A stretch of DNA of 64,000 nucleotides from Acidobacteriota bacterium (GTDB lineage Bacteria > Acidobacteriota > Blastocatellia > Pyrinomonadales > Pyrinomonadaceae). Made by a program: the position numbers and the translations under genes. The notes beneath the pieces were generated by a model, which was not told where the DNA came from, ran no database searches, and saw nothing but the letters and a program-made list of their open reading frames with translations. Position 1 is the first letter of the stretch. Each line of letters starts with the position of its first letter. The stretch covers positions 1-64,000 of the forward strand of contig JAHBSJ010000010.1 of NCBI GenBank assembly GCA_019639155.1, given 5' to 3'. Shown piece after piece: positions 32,427 through 41,792 of this stretch.

Positions 32427-33251
32427 TCAAATGCCAAGACGATATCCGATGATAAGTGCGCCTAGTGAAACAATGCCAAGCACGACCTCGATGACACCGA
32501 GCTTCATCGCCTTCGTCGGTTTGCGGTAGCGCGAAAGACCGACCGATGCTCTGAAAAGCAGCACTGCCATTGCGGGAATCGTCAGAAAAGGCAGTTTGCC
32601 GAATGCCGCCAACGCTGCCGTCAATAATAACGCGACCCCGTGCGCTAACACCGCAGGCCAATATGTAAACGGCTTTCCCTTTTCAACACTTAGACGATTC
32701 CTGACGTAAAGTATCGACGTTGCCAGCCTAGCCGCAAGGAAGAACCACACCGCTGCCGCAAGCTGCCATTCACCGCCGCCTGCGAGAATTATCGCCGCTG
32801 CCGAGGCGGACATTGCCAGAGCACCGGCGATCTCAGGCAGTATTTGGCGATTCTGTCTATAAACATCGCAATAAAGCTGATATACCGCGAGCGGCGGCAG
32901 AATGATGAGCGGTAACAATGCCGAGACCGGAACCGTCAAAAAAATGCAGAAAACGGCGACCGTAAGCACAAGTGCATAGCCCGCCGCAAATCTTGCTGAA
33001 AGTGTTCTGAATTCGTTCTGCCTGCCGGCCACCGCCTGCATCGCCCACACCGATAGCGGCCTACGCAGCAAAAAGGCTCCGATCATCATCACCGCGATCC
33101 ATATCCCGCCAATGGAAAACGATATGACCAGGCCAGCGACTATCGGCTCAAAAAGAAAGCTCCACCCGCCGTGCTCGACGGGCAGAGCTACTTGTTTGGC
33201 CTTGACGCTGCGGACTTCTCTCGTGTTGATAGCTGCAGCCGTCATTTCCAT
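32427..33251 (-). CDS. YwiC-like membrane protein
   Basis: This is about 274 residues with roughly eight TM helices. The opening PVEHGGWSFLFEP is the hallmark of YwiC-like proteins. I took ATG 33251 (or 33245) as start because the longer upstream frame overlaps the ric gene. In Bacillus, ywiC belongs to the narK-fnr region, and here it follows ric by 7 bp, so it is probably cotranscribed with it under the Crp/Fnr-type regulator. Its biochemical role is unknown. Confidence 0.85.
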   Translation of the reverse strand: MEMTAAAINTREVRSVKAKQVALPVEHGGWSFLFEPIVAGLVISFSIGGIWIAVMMIGAFLLRRPLSVWAMQAVAGRQNEFRTLSARFAAGYALVLTVAVFCIFLTVPVSALLPLIILPPLAVYQLYCDVYRQNRQILPEIAGALAMSASAAAIILAGGGEWQLAAAVWFFLAARLATSILYVRNRLSVEKGKPFTYWPAVLAHGVALLLTAALAAFGKLPFLTIPAMAVLLFRASVGLSRYRKPTKAMKLGVIEVVLGIVSLGALIIGYRLGI

Positions 33252-33258
33252 AGGATAC

Positions 33259-33999
33259 CTACACGGCTGCCGCGGCAAAAACACGACGTTCCAATTCGGA
33301 CGCCTTTGGAAACACAAGATTGTTTTCCAAATGTATGTGCTGATGCAGGTCCTTTTCAAATGCTTCGAGCCGGTGATACAGTGCCGTGAAGCTCGGACAC
33401 GCGCCTTCGGGCAGCGTGTAGTCGTCCGAAAGTTCACGCAATTTCGCCAACAGCTCACCGGCCAGCTCGTGTTCGGACATCATCATTCTCACCGGATGCT
33501 CGACCGTGCCGAAGGGCGGGAAAATTCCGGGCCGACCGTGTTCCATGCTGCGTTCGAGGTCTTCGATGTATGGGAACAGCACCTTTTCCTCTTTCTCCAT
33601 ATGCGGCCACAGTTCGTCGCAAAGAGAATTGAACGTGTGTTCCATCTCGATGAGGTATTGGTAATGTTCTCCGTGGCGGCGTGCGACCTTTGCCATAAGC
33701 GGCATCAACTGCTGCATTTCGCTGCGTGTGAAAACGTGGTGTGTGTCGAGAATATGCGTGATCAGTTCCCTGAGCGGCATTTCAGTAAATCGTTCGTCGC
33801 CGGTCTTGCGGCCTTCGCGCAAAACGTTTTCGATCTTTTCGATCACAACGTCAGGCGTCGTACCGGCGTTGAGGCAAGCCTCATCAAATAGCGTGTCGCC
33901 GTGGCAGCAATAGTCGATCTTGAATTGCTCGAATACCCGCGTCGTTACAGGTGCTTCAAGTGCAATTTCTCTTATTGTTCGTGTTTGGAATGAGTGCAT
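33259..33999 (-). CDS. ric: Iron-sulfur cluster repair di-iron protein (Ric/YtfE/ScdA)
   Basis: This 246-residue protein has the N-terminal ScdA domain with IDYCCHGD (the conserved Cys pair) and a hemerythrin-like C-terminal domain with His/Glu ligands in HGEHYQYLIEMEH, HMEKEEKVLFP, MMSEHELAG and HQHIHLENNLVFP. Ric proteins repair FeS clusters damaged by nitric oxide or peroxide. A Crp/Fnr-like box lies 63-78 bp upstream. This fits a response to NO arising from the nitrate/nitrite chemistry of the respiratory operon. Confidence 0.93.
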   Translation of the reverse strand: MHSFQTRTIREIALEAPVTTRVFEQFKIDYCCHGDTLFDEACLNAGTTPDVVIEKIENVLREGRKTGDERFTEMPLRELITHILDTHHVFTRSEMQQLMPLMAKVARRHGEHYQYLIEMEHTFNSLCDELWPHMEKEEKVLFPYIEDLERSMEHGRPGIFPPFGTVEHPVRMMMSEHELAGELLAKLRELSDDYTLPEGACPSFTALYHRLEAFEKDLHQHIHLENNLVFPKASELERRVFAAAAV

Positions 34000-34061
34000 A
34001 AAATTTCCCCCGAAGTAGTCTTACTTCAGGAAAAAGTTTCTCAATGCCGGGTGCGTAAAAA

Positions 34062-34077
34062 TATGATCTTGGTCATC
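34062..34077. promoter_or_regulatory. Crp/Fnr-type box upstream of ric
   Basis: TATGAT, CTTG, GTCATC keeps the TGAT-N4-(A/G)TCA core of the 14.6-kb and 35.2-kb sites, with two departures in the right half. Its centre is about 70 bp before the ric start, which fits an activator site with a 5' leader of roughly 30 nt. Confidence 0.62.
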
Positions 34078-34087
34078 TTGGCAAAAT

Positions 34088-34471
34088 TCAGCAGGAGTTT
34101 TTCACATCAGGGTTGGGAAAGTTATCGGATTCGTCCTCACCTTCGCGAGGTTTCAGGCAGGCGAGGTCCTTTTCAACCAAAATATCCAAAACGCTGCCGT
34201 CCTCGAGCACCTGCCGTCCGCTGAAGCCGAGTTGTTCTCCGGAAGCCCATTCGTGGACGATCGCCGCAGGCACGCCCACCGTAATCCTGCCGCCGCTGAA
34301 ACTGGCGGTGACGATATTCGACTCACCTCTTTCAATACGATAGGAAAAAACATCGTCATCGACCGCTCCGAACATTGTGCGCTCTTCGACCGATCCCTCG
34401 GAAGCAAGAGCGTCCACTTCCGATCGTGTCATTCTCAGTCTTATGGAGTTTCCTTTTATTCGTAACTTCAT
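34088..34471 (-). CDS. Small conserved protein of unknown function (DUF7009-like)
   Basis: This 127-residue soluble protein begins KLRIKGNSIRLRMTRSEVDAL and continues VEERTMFG, a pattern I associate with the DUF7009 family (from memory, moderate certainty). It has no signal or TM segment and ends in an acidic tail. It sits between ric and the Crp/Fnr regulator on the same strand, with its own Crp/Fnr-like box upstream at 34524-34539. It is therefore probably part of the same regulon. No function can be assigned. Confidence 0.7.
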   Translation of the reverse strand: MKLRIKGNSIRLRMTRSEVDALASEGSVEERTMFGAVDDDVFSYRIERGESNIVTASFSGGRITVGVPAAIVHEWASGEQLGFSGRQVLEDGSVLDILVEKDLACLKPREGEDESDNFPNPDVKNSC

Positions 34472-34523
34472 AGCGCGTGCCTCCGCAACCGAATAAAATC
34501 TATCCCCACACTCCGCGGCAAAA

Positions 34524-34539
34524 TATGATGCGGATCACA
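34524..34539. promoter_or_regulatory. Crp/Fnr-type box upstream of the small unknown gene
   Basis: TATGAT, GCGG, ATCACA matches the other sites in all but one position of the right arm. It lies between the regulator's stop (34543) and the start of the small unknown gene (34471), centred about 60 bp before that start, so it most likely serves that gene. Confidence 0.62.
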
Positions 34540-34542
34540 AAC

Positions 34543-35187
34543 TTATCGGATGAACCTTTGGAGCGGTTCCGTGTCGGCGATGTGTATCTTTCCATGGACG
34601 ATCTTGAACAGGCCGTTCTTCGCCATACGGCGAATGCTCCTGATCGTCGATTCTATGGTGAGCCCGGACATTTCGGCAATATCCTGACGGCGGTGTGTGA
34701 TCTTTTTTACACCGTTCGGCGGTATCTCGCCGGCAAGTTTCAGCAGAGTGGCGGCGACGCGTTGTTCAGCGGATGAGGTCGCAAGGATCTGTATCGTCTC
34801 CGAACGTTCGCGCAGCAATCCGCACATTTTCTCCAAGATAAGGGACGAAAACTCGGGAAATCTGTCCTTGAGGGCAAGGAATTTATCCCGCGGCAGCAGC
34901 AGCAATCGGCTGTCCTCCATCGCGATCGCGGATGCGGGAAATCGTTTACCGTCGAGCGCAGGCGGTATCGCAAAGACCTCACCTGCACCGAACATCCCGA
35001 TGATTATTTCCTTGCCGGGCTCGGGATAGCGGACCATTTTGATACGGCCTGTAACCACCATCGGCAGAAATTCGGCCTTTTCACCCTCTGCGAAAACTTC
35101 GGCATTCGCGTTGAATGTTCTTGTGTGTCCCGCGGAGATGATCGCGTTGCGTGCTTCTTCGCTTAGGTTTTCGAGGATCGCGGTCAT
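34543..35187 (-). CDS. Crp/Fnr-family transcriptional regulator
   Basis: This 214-residue protein has an N-terminal cyclic-nucleotide-binding-like barrel (about 15-125, GEVFAIPPALDGKRFPAS), dimer helix and winged helix with recognition segment MSGLTIESTIRSIRRM. Glu and Arg sit at the positions that read the TGA core in FNR, while the FNR serine is Ile, in keeping with an A rather than T before TGAT in the proposed sites. There is no N-terminal cysteine cluster, so it is not an oxygen-sensing FeS FNR; an NO/heme Dnr-type or redox signal is possible. The start codon abuts a box at 35188-35205. Confidence 0.9.
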   Translation of the reverse strand: MTAILENLSEEARNAIISAGHTRTFNANAEVFAEGEKAEFLPMVVTGRIKMVRYPEPGKEIIIGMFGAGEVFAIPPALDGKRFPASAIAMEDSRLLLLPRDKFLALKDRFPEFSSLILEKMCGLLRERSETIQILATSSAEQRVAATLLKLAGEIPPNGVKKITHRRQDIAEMSGLTIESTIRSIRRMAKNGLFKIVHGKIHIADTEPLQRFIR

Positions 35188-35205
35188 TTATGATGCACAT
35201 CATAA
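35188..35205. promoter_or_regulatory. Crp/Fnr-type box between regulator and porin genes
   Basis: TTATGAT, GCAC, ATCATAA has perfect 7-bp arms, the best of the four sites. It touches the regulator's start codon (35187), so binding would block its expression unless a downstream start is used. Its centre is 72 bp before the porin start on the plus strand, which fits activation of the porin. It is probably an autorepression/activation switch. Confidence 0.7.
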
Positions 35206-35268
35206 AAGTAACACAATATTAAGCAAAGAATAGTTATCGAGGGGTGAGGCCCCGCGGATGAGGTTGCT

Positions 35269-36693
35269 ATGTCATTTCAAAAACTGATCTGTATCGTACT
35301 GATGATCGTTGCCGGTGTTGTTCTGTCGCTTGGTCAGACCGGCGAAGCCGCCGATATCGAAAAGCTGCAAAAAAAGGTCACTGAACTCGAATCGCAGCTC
35401 CGTGCATTGAGTGATGAGATAAACAAGCTTAAGGAATCGAAAACAGCGCCACAGGCCGAGGTTGTCGGAGATAAGAAAGAGCCTACGGTTGCAAAGACTG
35501 CTGTAGCGGAGCCAGAAAAAAAGAAAGAGTTGGGTATTGATGTCGGCAGTGCGCGTATCACGCCGTATGGCTCTATTTATGTGAATGCGTTCAACAACAG
35601 CGGAGCGACGAACAATGCGGACGTGCCGCTGTTTGCCACACCTACCGGCCGAGGCAATGCCGGAGCGAGTCTGCGGCAGACCAGGCTCGGCCTGCGTGTG
35701 GAAGGTGCCCGCATGGGCGATTCGCATTTGGGGGCCGTGATCGAAACAGACTTTTTCGGCGGATTTCCGGCGGTCGCGATCGGAGAGAATTTCGGGATCG
35801 TCCGGCTTCGGTTGGCATACATGAAGATCGACCGCGAGAGAACGTCGTTCACTATTGGACAGGACTGGATGGTCTTTGCACCGCAAAACCCGACATCGCT
35901 TGCCGCCGCTGCGATACCTCAGCTTGCCGCCGCGGGCAACAACTGGGCCCGCATTCCGCAGTTCAAGGCCGATCATAAGCTCGGCAAGAATGTTCGTGTT
36001 CAAGGAGCCGTGCTGGCACCGCAAACGGGCGATTCCGCCGCTGCGGCCGCATTTTTCCTGCAGCCGAATTCCGGCTCGGCATCGCGCGTTCCATTTTTTC
36101 AAGGCCGTATCGCGTTTTCTGACGGCAACTTCCTCTCGACCGGAAAGCCCGGTACGATCGGCGTATCGGCTCATTACGGCAGGTCGCGTGTTTTCAGCGG
36201 ATCTCCGCTGACACGGTATGACATCGATTCGACAGGCATTGCTGCAGACTGGAACATTCCGCTTTCGCGGCGGATCGTTCTGGTGGGCGAGGCGTTCACG
36301 GGCAAGAATCTCGCGGGTTTTCAGGGCGGCATTTTCCAGGGCTACAACACCGAATTTGCGACACTGCAAGGCAGCACACTCGTCGCTGCAGGCGTTCGAG
36401 GCATACGCACACGCGGCGGTTGGGCACAGGTCGGTTTCACGCCGCCGGTCGCGAAGGACAAGCTGGCCTTTTATGGCTCTGCGGGCATCGACGATCCTGA
36501 CGATCGCGACCTTGTCACGTTAGTTCCACGCGATCTGCGGCGGCGAAATCTGGCCTGGGCGTTCGACGCGATCTACAAGGTAACGCCCCAGTTCTCGGTC
36601 GGTCTCGAATATCGCGGTTTCAATACGAATTGGACCTTGAGCGGGAGGCGCACTTCGAATCATGTTAATCTTGGAGCCGTCTATGCTTTTTGA
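35269..36693 (+). CDS. Outer-membrane porin with N-terminal coiled coil
   Basis: This 474-residue protein has a signal peptide (cleaved near GEAAD, residue 28), a short coiled coil (IEKLQKKVTELESQLRALSDEINKL-like), a Lys/Glu linker and then a beta-barrel with alternating strands ending in the C-terminal aromatic signature AVYAF. It resembles DcaP/OprP-like trimeric porins that have the same coiled-coil start. Divergent from the Crp/Fnr gene with a box between them, it may admit the anion used by the periplasmic molybdoenzyme. The cargo is inference. Confidence 0.82.
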   Translation: MSFQKLICIVLMIVAGVVLSLGQTGEAADIEKLQKKVTELESQLRALSDEINKLKESKTAPQAEVVGDKKEPTVAKTAVAEPEKKKELGIDVGSARITPYGSIYVNAFNNSGATNNADVPLFATPTGRGNAGASLRQTRLGLRVEGARMGDSHLGAVIETDFFGGFPAVAIGENFGIVRLRLAYMKIDRERTSFTIGQDWMVFAPQNPTSLAAAAIPQLAAAGNNWARIPQFKADHKLGKNVRVQGAVLAPQTGDSAAAAAFFLQPNSGSASRVPFFQGRIAFSDGNFLSTGKPGTIGVSAHYGRSRVFSGSPLTRYDIDSTGIAADWNIPLSRRIVLVGEAFTGKNLAGFQGGIFQGYNTEFATLQGSTLVAAGVRGIRTRGGWAQVGFTPPVAKDKLAFYGSAGIDDPDDRDLVTLVPRDLRRRNLAWAFDAIYKVTPQFSVGLEYRGFNTNWTLSGRRTSNHVNLGAVYAF

Positions 36694-36702
36694 CGGCGAT
36701 CG

Positions 36703-37296
36703 ATGCGTATTCAGGGATTTGTATTGACGGGCGGTGCCTCCCGGCGAATGGGCCGCAACAAAGCCGCGATACTGATGTCAGGGCAAACGCTTGCCCAAAA
36801 TGCGGTCAATACACTGAGAGAATTTTGCGGCGAGGTCTTTACGGTGGGCGGCCAAGCCGGGTTTTCAGACGCTGAGCATTTGATCGATATCGAACCGCCG
36901 TTTGCGGTAGAAGGCCGGGCCGCGATGACAGGCATTTACACCGCGTTACGGTCATGCAGGGCTGAGTTTGCCGCGGTTTTGGCGTGCGATATGCCTAACG
37001 TGACCGCGGATGTGTTTCGTATTCTGATCGACAAATTGAAAGATCATGAAGGCTGCGATGCGGTTATTCCTGTCGATGCGGAGGGGAAAACGCAACAGCT
37101 TTGCGCTGTTCTGCATCGTGAGCGATGTCTGGCAGCGATCGAACGGCTGCCCGCGGACCGGACGCCCGCGGTCAAGGAAATGCTGGCATTGCTAAACGTG
37201 GTCGAGTGTCCGTTCGCAGAGTTTCCGCATCTCCCACACGCGGAACGGCTTTTCGCAAACCTGAATACTCCGGAAGAGCTGTCAGAAAAACGTTGA
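36703..37296 (+). CDS. mobA: Molybdenum cofactor guanylyltransferase
   Basis: This 197-residue nucleotidyltransferase has the GTP-binding start VLTGGASRRMGRNKA, LACDMPNVTADVF for the metal-binding Asp and LFANLNTPEEL near the end, all MobA marks. It links GMP to molybdopterin to make the MGD cofactor that DMSO-reductase-family enzymes need, so it serves the molybdoenzyme at 20.3 kb. It starts 9 bp after the porin stop and is probably cotranscribed with it. Confidence 0.93.
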   Translation: MRIQGFVLTGGASRRMGRNKAAILMSGQTLAQNAVNTLREFCGEVFTVGGQAGFSDAEHLIDIEPPFAVEGRAAMTGIYTALRSCRAEFAAVLACDMPNVTADVFRILIDKLKDHEGCDAVIPVDAEGKTQQLCAVLHRERCLAAIERLPADRTPAVKEMLALLNVVECPFAEFPHLPHAERLFANLNTPEELSEKR

Positions 37297-37297
37297 C

Positions 37298-38224
37298 CTA
37301 CTTCGCTCGAACGACCTCGACGGTGCATCCGGCCCGTGCCGCCACGGCGGCAGACGTGCTGCCCATGATAAATCTTTCAAATCTGCTTCCGTAGGCATTT
37401 GCACCGACAAAGATCGCATCGGCTCCCCAATATTCGGCGTCGTCAACAATGCGGCTTTTCGGATTTCCCGTGAGGATAACAAGCTCTGACGAAACGCCCG
37501 CCGCTCTCAGTTTTTCTATGGCGCGTGCCGCGACCTCTTCGATCAGTTTTCGCTCGTTCTCGTTTATCTGTTCCGCCGCTTGTCTTGCCGCGGGAACAAA
37601 TCGGCCGATCGGCGTGGGGAACACAGGATCGACCACCGCCACTAGCCGCACCTCTGTACCTTCGGGCCAGGTTCGGGATGCGATGGATTCAATGCACCGT
37701 TCGGCTCCCTGAGACATATCAAAGCCGACAGATATACGGATCGGTGCCGGCTCGACCTCGACCTTTCCGCGGGCGATACGGACGGAACACCTCGCTTCGG
37801 TCATTACCTTCTGCGAGATGCTGCCCAGAAGGAATCGATTCACTAAGCCGTACCCGTGCGAGCCGATCACTATCAGATCGGTATCGAGTGCTTCCGCCTT
37901 GTTCAATATCTCCCAGGCTGGGGATCCATATGTCGCCTCACTGCTTACATCCCAACCGGGCAAGGCGACGGAAACTCGTTCTCGGCCGCGTTCAGCCATT
38001 TGCTCGGCTTCGCGCAATGCGTCCTCGCTTTTTTGCCGCATCTCCACAAGCAGCGATTCAAGATAGGGGTCGATTGCCGTATCTTCACCGTTTTTCGGCG
38101 GCAGCCAAACCTCGGCAACGGAAACCACAACTGCCTCACCGGTTGACGGCAAGCCTGCGGCTCGCAGGTCATCTATGGCCGCTTCCGAACAATCCGAACC
38201 GTCATATGCGATCAATATTCTCAT
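37298..38224 (-). CDS. Tandem universal stress protein (UspA family)
   Basis: This 308-residue protein has two UspA domains: the first starts MRILIAYDGSDCSEAAIDDL and ends with VIGSHGYGLVNRFLLGSISQKV, the second ends with FVGANAYGSRFERFIMGSTSAAV. The G-2x-G-9x-G-(S/T) nucleotide motif is present in both, so ATP binding is likely. It is convergent with mobA and divergent from fumC. Such proteins often accumulate under anaerobic or nitrosative stress; no Crp/Fnr box was seen ahead of it. Confidence 0.9.
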   Translation of the reverse strand: MRILIAYDGSDCSEAAIDDLRAAGLPSTGEAVVVSVAEVWLPPKNGEDTAIDPYLESLLVEMRQKSEDALREAEQMAERGRERVSVALPGWDVSSEATYGSPAWEILNKAEALDTDLIVIGSHGYGLVNRFLLGSISQKVMTEARCSVRIARGKVEVEPAPIRISVGFDMSQGAERCIESIASRTWPEGTEVRLVAVVDPVFPTPIGRFVPAARQAAEQINENERKLIEEVAARAIEKLRAAGVSSELVILTGNPKSRIVDDAEYWGADAIFVGANAYGSRFERFIMGSTSAAVAARAGCTVEVVRAK

Positions 38225-38358
38225 CAGTTACACCTCTATAGGCCATTACTATGTTAGCCCGAATCGGACTCCATTTCTATACGCCGAGTTGCGATAAGGA
38301 TTTTTCGGTTGAATCGCGGTCATATAGAATTGGTAAAAGGGATAGAGGAAAGTAATCA

Positions 38359-39765
38359 ATGTCAGAAGCAGCAGAAACCGCAGTTAGAATGAGGGTCGAA
38401 ACTGACTCGATGGGTGAGATCGAAGTGCCCGCCGATGTTTATTGGGGAGCGCAGACGCAGCGTTCGCTAAAGCATTTCAATATCGGTTTTGATGTGATGC
38501 CGCGCGAGGTGATACGCGCTCTGGGTATCCTGAAAAAGGCGGCTGCGATCACGAACTGTGACCTCGGCAAACTGCCCGCGGACAAAATGGAACTCATCTC
38601 GCAGGCCGCCGAGGAGGTGATCGAAGGCAAGCTTGACGCACATTTTCCGCTCCGCGTTTGGCAGACGGGCTCGGGCACTCAGACAAATATGAACGCCAAC
38701 GAGGTCATCTCGAATCGTGCGATCGAGATCGCCGGCGGCGAGATGGGCTCGAAAACGCCGATACATCCGAACGACGACGTCAACAAGTCGCAATCGTCGA
38801 ACGACACTTTCCCGACCGCGATGTACATCGCCGCTGCCGAACGCACGACGGCGCTAATTCCCGAACTGCGTAAAGTTTCCGACGCGATCAAGGCGAAGGC
38901 AAGAGAATTCGACGGCGTTGTAAAGATCGGCCGCACGCATCTGCAGGACGCGACGCCGGTCCTGGTTAGTCAGGAATTCGGCGGCTGGGCAAATCTTATC
39001 GACCGCGATATCGAGCGGCTCGAAATGGTTTTGCCGGGGCTGATGGACCTTGCAATCGGCGGGACGGCCGTCGGGACAGGGCTGAATTCGCATCCCGAAT
39101 TTGCCGACCGTGCCGCGGCAAAGATCGCCGAATTAACGGGATTGCCATTCCGAGCTCATCCTGACAAATTTGCCGCACTATCCGCACATGACGAGGTCGT
39201 TTTTGCTTCGGGAGCACTGAAAACGCTGGCCGCGTCTCTGATGAAGATCGCAAACGACATCCGCTGGCTGGCGTCGGGACCGCGTTGCGGCATCGGGGAA
39301 ATTTCGCTTCCGGAAAACGAGCCGGGCTCGTCGATCATGCCCGGCAAGGTCAATCCGACGCAGAGCGAAGCGATGACGATGGTCGCTGTTCAGGTGATGG
39401 GCAACGACGCGGCGATCGGCTTTGCGGGCTCGCAGGGAAATTTCGAGCTGAACGTTTTCAAGCCCGTAATGATCCACAACTACCTGCATTCCGTCAGGCT
39501 TATTCACGATGCTTGTCACGGATTTGTCGATTATTGCATCGCCGGCATTGAGCTCAACCGGGAGCAGATCGACCAATACCTCAACGATTCGCTGATGCTC
39601 GTTACCGCGCTCAATCAGCACATCGGCTACGACAACGCAGCAAAGATCGCCAAGCACGCGCACAAGAACGGCACTTCATTAAAAGAAGCAGCTCTTGAAT
39701 TGGAACTGTTAACCGCAGATCAGTTTGACGAATGGGTCGTTCCTGAGACGATGACGCGGCCCTAA
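38359..39765 (+). CDS. fumC: Class II fumarate hydratase
   Basis: This 468-residue member of the fumarase/aspartase superfamily has the signature [15 protein letters not shown] near residue 319, [14 protein letters not shown] near 110 and RTHLQDATP near 192. It interconverts fumarate and malate and, unlike class I enzymes, needs no FeS cluster, so it tolerates NO and oxygen. Length is normal. Its stop and that of the small minus-strand gene abut at 39765/39766. Confidence 0.95.
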   Translation: MSEAAETAVRMRVETDSMGEIEVPADVYWGAQTQRSLKHFNIGFDVMPREVIRALGILKKAAAITNCDLGKLPADKMELISQAAEEVIEGKLDAHFPLRVWQTGSGTQTNMNANEVISNRAIEIAGGEMGSKTPIHPNDDVNKSQSSNDTFPTAMYIAAAERTTALIPELRKVSDAIKAKAREFDGVVKIGRTHLQDATPVLVSQEFGGWANLIDRDIERLEMVLPGLMDLAIGGTAVGTGLNSHPEFADRAAAKIAELTGLPFRAHPDKFAALSAHDEVVFASGALKTLAASLMKIANDIRWLASGPRCGIGEISLPENEPGSSIMPGKVNPTQSEAMTMVAVQVMGNDAAIGFAGSQGNFELNVFKPVMIHNYLHSVRLIHDACHGFVDYCIAGIELNREQIDQYLNDSLMLVTALNQHIGYDNAAKIAKHAHKNGTSLKEAALELELLTADQFDEWVVPETMTRP

Positions 39766-39975
39766 CTATCGCGGGGCGCCGTTTGTGGCATCTTGGATCG
39801 CCGGCGCGACCTTAGAACCGGAAAAGATCACAAATCCTGCGATTATCAGCCCTGCAAGGACCATGACCACAAAAAACAGTGTGAACGCACTGAATCGACT
39901 GCGTTTCGTCGATGTATCGGTCACGGGTTCTTCCTTGAATTCTTCTGCCAGACCCTTTTCTTCTGTGTCGCTCAT
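39766..39975 (-). CDS. Small single-TM protein of unknown function
   Basis: This 69-residue protein starts MSDTEEKGLAEEFKEEP behind a strong AAGGAGG ribosome site, so the longer upstream frame is discarded. The N-terminal half is acidic and cytoplasmic; a TM helix spans about 34-55 (FTLFFVVMVLAGLIIAGFVIF). It lies 34 bp downstream of a second small single-TM gene and of cystathionine beta-synthase. No family is recognised. Confidence 0.7.
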   Translation of the reverse strand: MSDTEEKGLAEEFKEEPVTDTSTKRSRFSAFTLFFVVMVLAGLIIAGFVIFSGSKVAPAIQDATNGAPR

Positions 39976-40009
39976 AGTGTCCTCCTTCAGTTCTTGATGT
40001 CTGAACAGT

Positions 40010-40354
40010 TCAAAAGCCGCCTGTCGGCTCGGGAACGTAGAAATACAAAAAATAAAGCAATGCAGCGAGTATGATGGCAATACTAAGGCAGATGATGCCG
40101 ACAAAAAAGGCGACGGTGCTTAGGCATCCTCCTTTTTTCTTTGCCGGAGTTTTTGGGCGGACGTGCTGTTTTTCTTCTTTTGGGGGGTGTTCGTCGGTTT
40201 CGGCATCAACGGGGATCTTGTCCGCCGTGTCTGTTGGGATGTCGGATTCGGCTTCGACGCCTTTCAGCGGATTATAACCACGCGATGACCTGAATACCGG
40301 CTCGGGCATTACCCAGCCGTCGTCGGTGTCGGGTTGTTGCTTTCCATCCGTCAT
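40010..40354 (-). CDS. Small single-TM protein of unknown function
   Basis: This 114-residue protein has a hydrophilic, Pro/Lys/Glu-rich first half, then [10 protein letters not shown] and a TM helix (about 80-104) with a short periplasmic tail. The start overlaps the stop of cystathionine beta-synthase by 4 bp (ATGA), so it is coupled to it. No family is recognised, and a link to cysteine synthesis is suggested only by this coupling. Confidence 0.68.
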   Translation of the reverse strand: MTDGKQQPDTDDGWVMPEPVFRSSRGYNPLKGVEAESDIPTDTADKIPVDAETDEHPPKEEKQHVRPKTPAKKKGGCLSTVAFFVGIICLSIAIILAALLYFLYFYVPEPTGGF

Positions 40355-41718
40355 CGATGAATTTCCAGAACGTCGCCTCTGGTCAAGATCCCCGTGATCC
40401 GTTTGAAATCTTCTATCAAAACCGCGGGCGACCGCACGAGCTTCGATTTGATCTCGTTAATGCTCGTGTCCACATCGACCACCGGAAAGCTCTTGTCCAT
40501 CACTTCGCTGACCTTTGCGTTCAGCAGTTCGCGGTCGGCGAGCAGTTTGGTCAGCACTTGGCTTTCGCGAAGGCTGCCGACAGATTCGTGTCCTTCCAGA
40601 ACGGGGAGCTGTGTGATGCCGTTGGCATTCATCTTGTCCAGAGCGTCGCTGACCGTGTCGTCGGGACTCACAAAAATAAGCTCTTGCGGCGAGGTGCCGT
40701 TCTTTGTCTCGGCGATCAGGCCCGCGGTGATCCGCTGCGGTTCGAGCAGGAGTTTTTCCTTCATCCATTCGTCCGAATGGAATTTCGTGAGATAGTGCTC
40801 GCCCGTATCGCACACGATGAAAACGACGATGGCATTTTCATCCAGGTCTTTTGCGACGCGTAAGGCGCCCGCAAAATTTGTCCCCGTCGAGCCGCCGCAG
40901 AAAATGCCTTCGCGGCGGGAAAGCTGGCGTGCCAGATCGAACGATTCGCGGTCGGTGATGTTTATTATTTCGTCGATTATCTTTAGATCGGCGTTGCCCA
41001 CAGGCAGCGATTGGCCGATGCCTTCGACGAGATACGGCGTCGCTTCAGGAACTTTGCCGGATTCCTTATATGTTTTGAAGATCGAGCCGTACGGGTCGGC
41101 TCCGATGATCTTGATCTTCGGGTTCTGTTCTTTCAGATAGCGTCCCGTGCCGCTGATGGTGCCGCCGGTGCCTATGCTGGCGACGAAATGCGTGATCTTT
41201 CCGTCGGTGTCTTCCCATATCTCGGGGCCGGTCGTGCGGTAATGTGCCTCAGGATTTGCGGGATGATTGTATTGATCGGGATAGAAAGAATTCGGCGTTT
41301 CCTGTGCGATGCGTTTTGCCGTTTCGACGTAATGATCGGGTGTGCCGTGTTTTGCCGCCGCCGGGCAGACGACGATATCCGCACCCAACGCTTTCAAATA
41401 ACGCATCTTCTCTACAGAGACCTTATCTGTCAGTACAAAGATACATTTATATCCGCGAACCGCCGCGGTCAATGCCATTCCGATGCCCGTATTGCCGCTG
41501 GTCGCTTCGATCAGCGTGCCGCCCTTTTTCAGTACGCCTTCGCGTTCGGCCCAATCGATCATCGAAATGCCGATGCGGTCCTTAACGGAATAGCCCGGGT
41601 TCAGGCTTTCCATTTTCGCGTAAACCTGTGCTTTTATCTTGTGTTCGCGGGTGAGGTGATTGACGCGGACAAGGGGCGTCCGGCCGATAAGTGCTGTAAT
41701 GTCGTTATAGGCTTTCAT
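40351..41718 (-). CDS. cbs: Cystathionine beta-synthase
   Basis: This 455-residue protein has a fold-type II PLP domain (about 1-325), with the lysine in SVKDRIG, the pyridoxal loop [12 protein letters not shown] and a [13 protein letters not shown] loop, followed by two CBS domains (about 335-455) such as [18 protein letters not shown]. It condenses serine and homocysteine, or makes H2S from cysteine. No heme-binding N-terminus is present, as in most bacterial enzymes. Together with the gamma-lyase at 5250 it gives a transsulfuration route. Confidence 0.92.
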   Translation of the reverse strand: MKAYNDITALIGRTPLVRVNHLTREHKIKAQVYAKMESLNPGYSVKDRIGISMIDWAEREGVLKKGGTLIEATSGNTGIGMALTAAVRGYKCIFVLTDKVSVEKMRYLKALGADIVVCPAAAKHGTPDHYVETAKRIAQETPNSFYPDQYNHPANPEAHYRTTGPEIWEDTDGKITHFVASIGTGGTISGTGRYLKEQNPKIKIIGADPYGSIFKTYKESGKVPEATPYLVEGIGQSLPVGNADLKIIDEIINITDRESFDLARQLSRREGIFCGGSTGTNFAGALRVAKDLDENAIVVFIVCDTGEHYLTKFHSDEWMKEKLLLEPQRITAGLIAETKNGTSPQELIFVSPDDTVSDALDKMNANGITQLPVLEGHESVGSLRESQVLTKLLADRELLNAKVSEVMDKSFPVVDVDTSINEIKSKLVRSPAVLIEDFKRITGILTRGDVLEIHR

Positions 41719-41792
41719 TTATATCGCGTGCGCCGTGGTGCAGAACGATACAAGTTTATTCCTATTGGCAAAATGCCGCAAGAGATGCGGTC

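Noticed and set aside
33252..33458. N-terminal extension of the YwiC-like gene
   Set aside because: It would overlap ric in a different frame and lacks the family start PVEHGGW; ATG 33251 is preferred.
37298..38358. Crp/Fnr box ahead of the UspA or fumC gene
   Set aside because: No TGAT-N4-ATCA core was found in this intergenic region.
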